In this document: in pieces, positions 38,301 to 42,914 of the stretch
Layout: every line of letters starts with the position of its first letter
How positions within the stretch are numbered: the first letter of the stretch is position 1
IMG/VR virus record: IMGVR_UViG_3300005253_000036
Coordinates: 1 to 42,914 of that record
Source of the DNA: a virus
Length of the DNA stretch: 42,914 nucleotides
Direction: 5' to 3' (one strand)
Program-made: the position numbers and the translations under genes
The notes under the pieces: model-generated
Told to the model about the DNA's origin: nothing
The model's database searches: none
The model's input: the letters and a program-made list of their open reading frames with translations, nothing else

Positions 38301-38302
38301 TC

Positions 38303-38521
38303 GTGGACATATACGGTGCCGCATGGAAGAACCTGGAACGCAAGATAGCATCATCGAGGCGGCGGTCCCTAACAAGGGCCGACCTGATAGCGTGGCAACT
38401 GGAGGCACTGGAGAAGGCGGTGGACGAGATAGGGCCACTCACACGCGGCGTTACTCAGATACCCGACTCGGAGCGCCAGTCACAAGGGAGGAGGCCTGAT
38501 GCCGACTTCCGCGACAGCTAA
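38303..38521 (+). CDS. Hypothetical small protein
   Basis: 72 aa from GTG at 38303, preceded by AAGGAGATAATC; the in-frame ATG at 38165 would overlap the DUF4031 gene widely. DIYGAAWKNLERKIASSRRRSLTRADLIAWQLEALEKAVDEIG is helical and basic/acidic in turn; it ends in a charged region. Function unknown. Confidence 0.65.
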   Translation: MDIYGAAWKNLERKIASSRRRSLTRADLIAWQLEALEKAVDEIGPLTRGVTQIPDSERQSQGRRPDADFRDS

Positions 38522-38807
38522 CAAGTGGCAAGGCGAGGTCGAGATAGGCTTCATCATCCCCTGCATCGACGAGTCCGAATACCATCTAAGGCGATTCGTC
38601 TTCCAGGACATGGAAGGCAACAACCTGTTCGACATACTGCCCTATGCGGCCGACGGCACCCCAATGGACGGCGGCGAGGGTGTGTGCCGAGCAGCCGGCC
38701 AAGCGTTCGTACTCGATGAGCTAGGTTGGACCGAGTACGACGAGATACAGCGGCGCATGACGGGCACGACTATCCGCGTTGACTTGTCAGGGATAGACCT
38801 TGGATGA
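38499..38807 (+). CDS. Hypothetical protein
   Basis: 102 aa, ATG at 38499 with AGGGAGGAGGCC upstream, overlapping the previous gene. Beta-rich start (WQGEVEIGFIIPCIDESEYHLRRFVFQDMEGNNLFD) and LPYAADGTPMDGGEGVCRAAGQAFVLDELG, ending IRVDLSGIDLG. Function unknown. Confidence 0.7.
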   Translation: MPTSATANKWQGEVEIGFIIPCIDESEYHLRRFVFQDMEGNNLFDILPYAADGTPMDGGEGVCRAAGQAFVLDELGWTEYDEIQRRMTGTTIRVDLSGIDLG

Positions 38808-39051
38808 CGAGCACATCCTATATGACCCCCTGCCTAGTGGCCAACTTTGTTGGGCCATAGCCTGGGCAGACGGACATAGCTACGGCTGGTGGGTTCAACA
38901 CGGAGACAAGGCGGAGGCTCGGCGGTTCTTCACCCGTACAATTGTACTCGGCCCATTTCCTCCGGTTGTCCCGGCACGCATCGTGGACTGGATGAGGAAG
39001 GCTCATGCTTACCATCCATGCGAGCCTCGAAAGATTGTAACCGTTGGCTAA
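38800..39051 (+). CDS. Hypothetical protein
   Basis: 83 aa, TTG at 38800 within the overlap with the preceding gene; no better start lies downstream. ILYDPLPSGQLCWAIAWADGHSYGWWVQHGDKAEARRFFTRTIVLGPFPPVVPARIVDWMRKAHAYHPCEP. Trp-rich and compact. Directly ahead of the polymerase. Function unknown. Confidence 0.65.
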   Translation: MDDEHILYDPLPSGQLCWAIAWADGHSYGWWVQHGDKAEARRFFTRTIVLGPFPPVVPARIVDWMRKAHAYHPCEPRKIVTVG

Positions 39052-40852
39052 CCTAGCATACCTTGGTCATCACGACTATACGGAGGACCAACTCCTAGCC
39101 CGACTAGAGGAGACGCCTCCGGTCATTGCGGTTGACACCGAGACGGTCTCACTGAAGGACCGCCGGTGTATTGGCATCGGGTTTGCCCTTAGTGCAGACG
39201 AGGCGGTATACTTCCCGACCCGGCCAGTACCGTCCAAGCACCTACGTCTAGCGTGGCGGCTCCTAGCAAGCCCCGCGCTCAAGATATTCCATAATGCCCT
39301 CTATGACCTGACGGCCATACTGGAATACTACTTAGGGGGTACCGCTCCGACTATCGCTGGCCTCATCGAGTTTGTAGGCCCAATATTTGTAGGACCGAAG
39401 CGCCAACCACTAATCGCTGATACGGCCACGATGGGCCATGTACAGGGCCTACCATCGGTTGTGCTACAGGACATGGCAAGGGCGTATATCTCCTACGAGA
39501 TACAGTCTATCCCGGACATCCTACCAAAGGGCTGCACTATGCTGGATATACCGCAGTCCGTCACAGCCCTCAAGTGTATGAAGGACTGCCTGGCCACCTA
39601 TCGCCTATACTACCAAATGGGCGCGGATGCATGGTGGAGTGCGGATTCCCACACTTGGCGCTACACCCCAAATATCGTATCTGGATATGACCCAGGAGCG
39701 CCCACAGCGCACACAGTGACCCAGGCCATGAAAGAGTGCTACCAGGTGGACATTCGTATCATGCCTCTGCTTATGCGTATATCTCAGCGCGGCATCAAGC
39801 TCCGTCCCCAGTTGCTTAAGGACTGGTACAAAAAGCTGAGTGAACGGCAAGTGTTCTACGAGGGCGTCTGCGAGAAGGAAGGGTTCAACCCAGGCAGTCC
39901 TCAACAGGTAGGGTTCATCCTAGCCAGCAGAGGCAGCTTCCTACCGTTCACGAAATCTAAGCGGCAGCTAATGACAGGCGATGCCATCCTCAAGGCGTTG
40001 GATGACCCTATGGCGATTATCGTCCGACAGTACCGAGGTGTTACTAAGCTCAAGAGCAACTACGTAGTACCCTGGTTAGGTCTGGACGAGGATGGTATCG
40101 CTCACCCGCATGACCGCGCCTATACTCACCTATACCTGGACACATCAACAGGCCGGCTCAAGTCATCAGACCGCAACCTCCAGAACATACCGGCCCTCAT
40201 GCGGGAGATATTTGCACCGGACACAGGCACATGGTCTAGCCTTGACGATACACAGATTGAAATGCGGATGCTCGCCCACCTATCCGGAGACCCTGTAATG
40301 TTGAAGGCCTACGAAGATGGGGACGACATCCATGCGGCCACACAAATGCGGCTCTGGCCTAACACTTCACTCGATGACAAGGAAGCAAGACGGCGTGTTA
40401 AGGTGTTCAACTTCGAGATGACGTTCGGGGGTGGTGCACGGGCATTGGCAGCTAGTACGGGGTTGCCTCCGGCTGTGTGTAAGGCCTACGTTGCCGAGTG
40501 GCTTGCCCTGTACTCTGTGTTGGCCGAGTGGCTAGAGGCACAGTCACGTGAGGCGCCATACATCGGGTATGTAGAAACCGTATTTGGACGCAAGTGCAGA
40601 CTGCCAGGCATGGGTCAGGCAACCTTCGGACACATAGGACGCTGCGGCCGTAACTATGGTGCTCAGGGCAGCGCGGCAGACGCAGTTAAGCGGCAGATGC
40701 TCCTATGTGATGAGTACGGTATGGACGAAGCCCTACAGATTCACGACGAGATATTGGTGGACGGCAAGGTAGACTTTCCGCCCGAGCTAGCTCATGTCCA
40801 CCCGAGTATCGAGGTGCCCTTCAAGACCTATCAGAGCGCCACCTGGCTCTAG
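39044..40852 (+). CDS. Family A DNA polymerase with 3'-5' exonuclease
   Basis: 602 aa, TTG start at 39044. Exonuclease: D31-x-E33 in IAVDTETVSLKD, FHNALYDL and LIADTATMGH. Polymerase: motif A with DDTQIEMRMLAHLSGD, motif B RRVKVFNFEMTFGG with K453, F457 (E. coli Pol I 762 equivalent, Phe type) and F461 at the position normally Tyr766, motif C QIHDEILVD. There is no 5'-3' exonuclease domain, as usual for phage polymerases. The Phe at 461 is unusual. Last gene of the early arm; the stop CTAG is shared with the endolysin on the other strand. Confidence 0.9.
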   Translation: MANLAYLGHHDYTEDQLLARLEETPPVIAVDTETVSLKDRRCIGIGFALSADEAVYFPTRPVPSKHLRLAWRLLASPALKIFHNALYDLTAILEYYLGGTAPTIAGLIEFVGPIFVGPKRQPLIADTATMGHVQGLPSVVLQDMARAYISYEIQSIPDILPKGCTMLDIPQSVTALKCMKDCLATYRLYYQMGADAWWSADSHTWRYTPNIVSGYDPGAPTAHTVTQAMKECYQVDIRIMPLLMRISQRGIKLRPQLLKDWYKKLSERQVFYEGVCEKEGFNPGSPQQVGFILASRGSFLPFTKSKRQLMTGDAILKALDDPMAIIVRQYRGVTKLKSNYVVPWLGLDEDGIAHPHDRAYTHLYLDTSTGRLKSSDRNLQNIPALMREIFAPDTGTWSSLDDTQIEMRMLAHLSGDPVMLKAYEDGDDIHAATQMRLWPNTSLDDKEARRRVKVFNFEMTFGGGARALAASTGLPPAVCKAYVAEWLALYSVLAEWLEAQSREAPYIGYVETVFGRKCRLPGMGQATFGHIGRCGRNYGAQGSAADAVKRQMLLCDEYGMDEALQIHDEILVDGKVDFPPELAHVHPSIEVPFKTYQSATWL

Positions 40853-41802
40853 CTTGTGAACAGGCGCTCGTCAGGTATAATGAAGTTCCAGTCGCGGGAC
40901 GGCGTGAAGCGCCGTATGACGTGGTTATCCTTGTCGTGGGCTACACTCGGGAACTCCGGGTTCAGGCGCAGCAAGGCACCCTCTGTCTTGAACCACTTGC
41001 CGGCAGTGTCACCGCCCTTAACGATGACAGACTGACGGCTAGGCGTAGGTGCGGGTGCTGGTCGTGGCTTCGGTGCTGACATAAGGCCCGCTACGTCCGC
41101 CTCAAGCCCACTTACTCGGCCGGTCAGGGTCTGTATCAGCCCTGACAACTCCTTGTACTGTTCCACGGTTAGTTCCTCCTCATCGACTGGTGGAGCGACC
41201 CGTGTTGGCCAAGCCCCATTGAACACGTTAAGGTCGAACTGGTCATCCTGTAGGGTAGTCGTACCCATCCACTGCCAGCCGACCACCAACTCCTCCGGCC
41301 AGCTATTCGGTAGGTACGGTACGTCTCCCTCGCGCAGTGTAGTCGGCCAGAGGCCAGCGCGGTAGTGTGCTACCCATAGGGCAACATCTCGGAACCGGGT
41401 ATCCGCACCCATGATGCGCGACCAGGAGTTTCGGCTGGCATAGATACCGGGCTCGACGCCGATAGCCCTAAGGTCCTCAATCTGGTCGGGGTGGACACCG
41501 GCTCCGGCCTCAACATCAAGCCAGATACCTAGTAGTGGTACGGACAGTTCCTTACGCCAGTAGTCGAGGCACTCCGGCCAGCGCCATGAGGGCCAGGTGT
41601 ACCCTGAGTGAACGGTGATGCCTGCCGCCAGGGCCCCCTCGCATTGCTGCTTGAGGTACGGGTTGAGGCCTGTACCACCAGGACCTGAGCCGTGTATCTG
41701 CGGAATGAACTGCTCGATGCCCGAGGACCGTATACCAGACCACGCTGACTCGGCTATATCCTTGGTCCAGGCTGATGCGTCTAGGACGCGTATGAGGCTC
41801 AT
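40849..41802 (-). CDS. Endolysin, GH25-like muramidase
   Basis: 317 aa. Residues 1-205 are a GH25 lysozyme: D8 (LDASAW), LGIWLDVEAGAG with D96-x-E98, GIYASRNSWSRIMG, ALWVAHY and VGWQWMGT, ending DQFDLNVFNG. A Glu-rich helix (EELTVEQYKELSGLIQTLTGRVSG) and a Pro/Ala linker (APKPRPAPAPTPS) then lead to a C-terminal 50-residue domain, probably wall-binding (GKWFKTEGALLRLNPEFPS). ATG at 41802 shares ATGA with the holin stop. Cleaves peptidoglycan for lysis. Confidence 0.85.
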   Translation of the reverse strand: MSLIRVLDASAWTKDIAESAWSGIRSSGIEQFIPQIHGSGPGGTGLNPYLKQQCEGALAAGITVHSGYTWPSWRWPECLDYWRKELSVPLLGIWLDVEAGAGVHPDQIEDLRAIGVEPGIYASRNSWSRIMGADTRFRDVALWVAHYRAGLWPTTLREGDVPYLPNSWPEELVVGWQWMGTTTLQDDQFDLNVFNGAWPTRVAPPVDEEELTVEQYKELSGLIQTLTGRVSGLEADVAGLMSAPKPRPAPAPTPSRQSVIVKGGDTAGKWFKTEGALLRLNPEFPSVAHDKDNHVIRRFTPSRDWNFIIPDERLFTS

Positions 41803-42020
41803 TTCGTCTTACCTCCCAGTGCGCCTTGCGCCGCCCGTGTGATGAAGTAGAACGCCACCACTAGGAGGGTTATCTCCTTGACATCCTCCACAGGGACTAC
41901 CCCTGATGAACCCACGGTCACCGTGTAGACGTACACGCCGATCACGGTGAGGGCTATGACGGAGCGGACACGTAAGAACCCACCCTCCTGAGTCAGACCC
42001 TCGATGAATGCCTTTAGCAT
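41799..42020 (-). CDS. Holin-like membrane protein
   Basis: 73 aa. Two hydrophobic segments: VRSVIALTVIGVYVYTVTVG and ITLLVVAFYFITRAAQGAL, with VPVEDVKE between and a basic end GGKTK. Size, two-helix layout and location directly before the endolysin, with overlapping ATGA, make a holin very likely. No spanin genes were recognised. Confidence 0.8.
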   Translation of the reverse strand: MLKAFIEGLTQEGGFLRVRSVIALTVIGVYVYTVTVGSSGVVPVEDVKEITLLVVAFYFITRAAQGALGGKTK

Positions 42021-42036
42021 GGCTTACCTCCTTCTA

Positions 42037-42801
42037 CTAAGACCAACCACCTGGCTTGAAACTAAGATACACAATCGGTAGGGAACCCTGCCTCGTACCA
42101 CCAGCAGGATAGATTTCAGGCAGTGCGGCATAACCAAATGACACCTGGTAACCTATCGCGTTGAAGTTCAAGTTACCGGGGCCTGCTCCAAGCATGGCCC
42201 AACTACCAGCACTTTGGAGTACGGCAGTTGTCCTGAGCTCCGCGGCTACGTCAAACACCACGACAAGCCATTTAAGCCCTCTTGGCGCCGACTCATTCAC
42301 GGTCAGTTTGTGGGGGCCTAGCAGACCGGTAATTGTAGTACCAGCGTCCTTAAGTAGTCGCCCTGGATAGATGCTACCATCATCCTCATAGATACCAAGG
42401 CGAGCATTTCCAGCGCCTCCCACATTTATAGTACTAACCTCAATCGCAATCTCGTCCATAAAGTTAGGTGATGAGGCCATATGAAACGGGAGGGCATATA
42501 GCACATCCGGCTGTACACTAAAGGTGCCATCCGCAGGTTGCACACCTATGGTACCTCCTAGGTAGAAAGGCCCATCGTCTCGTCTCATCATTTGAGGAGG
42601 TAGCGTACTCGGGAAAGGGCCCATGAGGACGTTGCCCAAGGTAGCATCTCCTATCAACCTCCCAAGCAGAACAGTATGCTGACGGAGCGTCGCCTCAACA
42701 CCACCATCACCTGCCAAGCCGAGAGTTAACAGCCTCTCAAGGTCCCTGATGCGCCGTTCTAGGGCAGCTACTTTACTAGCGAGGGCCTGGTCTTCCTGCA
42801 C
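42037..42801 (-). CDS. Last tail / virion protein with coiled-coil start
   Basis: 254 aa from GTG at 42801, one base after the stop of the 607-aa tail gene and preceded by AGGAGAGGAAGG; a TTG at 42840 inside the tail gene is less likely. Residues 1-40 are a coiled coil (QALASKVAALERRIRDLERLL), then a beta-rich body: GGTIGVQPADGTFSVQPDVLYALPFHMASSP, IAIEVSTINVGGAGNARLGIYEDDGSI, LKWLVVVFDVAAELRTT. A trimeric fibre or needle tip is plausible. It lies between tail and lysis genes. Confidence 0.7.
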   Translation of the reverse strand: MQEDQALASKVAALERRIRDLERLLTLGLAGDGGVEATLRQHTVLLGRLIGDATLGNVLMGPFPSTLPPQMMRRDDGPFYLGGTIGVQPADGTFSVQPDVLYALPFHMASSPNFMDEIAIEVSTINVGGAGNARLGIYEDDGSIYPGRLLKDAGTTITGLLGPHKLTVNESAPRGLKWLVVVFDVAAELRTTAVLQSAGSWAMLGAGPGNLNFNAIGYQVSFGYAALPEIYPAGGTRQGSLPIVYLSFKPGGWS

Positions 42802-42914
42802 CCTACGCGACCTTCCTCTCCTGCAATGCCAACTCCACAAGGTATTCAGGCTCCATGTCAGGTTCCTGTATAACTCGGACCAGCCGCAGGGACCTTAGCC
42901 ACATATCCTTGTTC
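42794..42914. repeat. Terminal direct repeat, right copy (circular overlap)
   Basis: Identical to positions 1..121; see that entry. The unit genome is therefore 1..42793, with the late operon continuing from position 1 leftward through 42793. Confidence 0.95.

Overview
The window is a complete tailed-phage genome. Its first 121 bases recur exactly as its last 121 bases (1..121 = 42794..42914). This is the overlap expected from a closed circular assembly, so the unit genome is 42,793 bp, circularly permuted or joined through terminal repeats. Nearly every base is coding, most genes overlap by 1 to 14 bases or abut, and no integrase, rRNA or tRNA was seen. No host can be named from the sequence. 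The phage appears to use host RNA polymerase, because three good sigma70-type promoters are visible and no phage RNA polymerase was found. CTAG is common and GATC is almost absent.

Layout. A control region at about 19,513-19,944 separates two divergent arms. The leftward (minus) late arm starts with a consensus promoter at 19,707-19,679 and runs through small terminase, large terminase, portal, four small or medium virion-type proteins, a 1555-aa giant protein with an ADP-ribosyltransferase-like segment, a Cys/HTH protein, scaffold, major capsid, two decoration-like proteins, small basic proteins, a membrane protein, fibre-like and adaptor/nozzle-like tail proteins. It then crosses the window ends to a last tail protein, a holin and a GH25-type endolysin. 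No tape measure or tail tube is recognisable, so a short-tailed (podovirus-like) virion is inferred.

The rightward (plus) arm runs from 19,945 to 40,852. Its first half (to about 31 kb) holds some 30 very small genes, many with Cys knuckles, interrupted by six RNA-structure elements. Its second half is a DNA metabolism module: RepA/DnaB-like ATPase, putative ssDNA-binding protein, Cas4/RecB-like nuclease, Sak4-like ATPase, excisionase-like HTH, ERCC4-type nuclease with HhH, DNA methyltransferase, MazG-like protein, TSCPD protein, DUF4031 protein and a family A DNA polymerase. The two arms converge on one CTAG that supplies both stop codons (40,849-40,852).

One gene breaks the pattern: 21,284-21,949, on the minus strand inside the early arm, with its own promoter-like sequence, intrinsic terminator and more GC-rich codons.

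The strongest candidate for something undescribed is a family of structured intercistronic RNA elements at about 22.95, 24.06, 24.67, 25.33, 27.67 and 27.98 kb. Each is a long basal stem around a branched interior. Four are followed by a shared motif close to GGACGGnTTAGTAG just before the next ribosome binding site, and two begin with a hairpin whose pentaloop holds the stop codon of the gene before.
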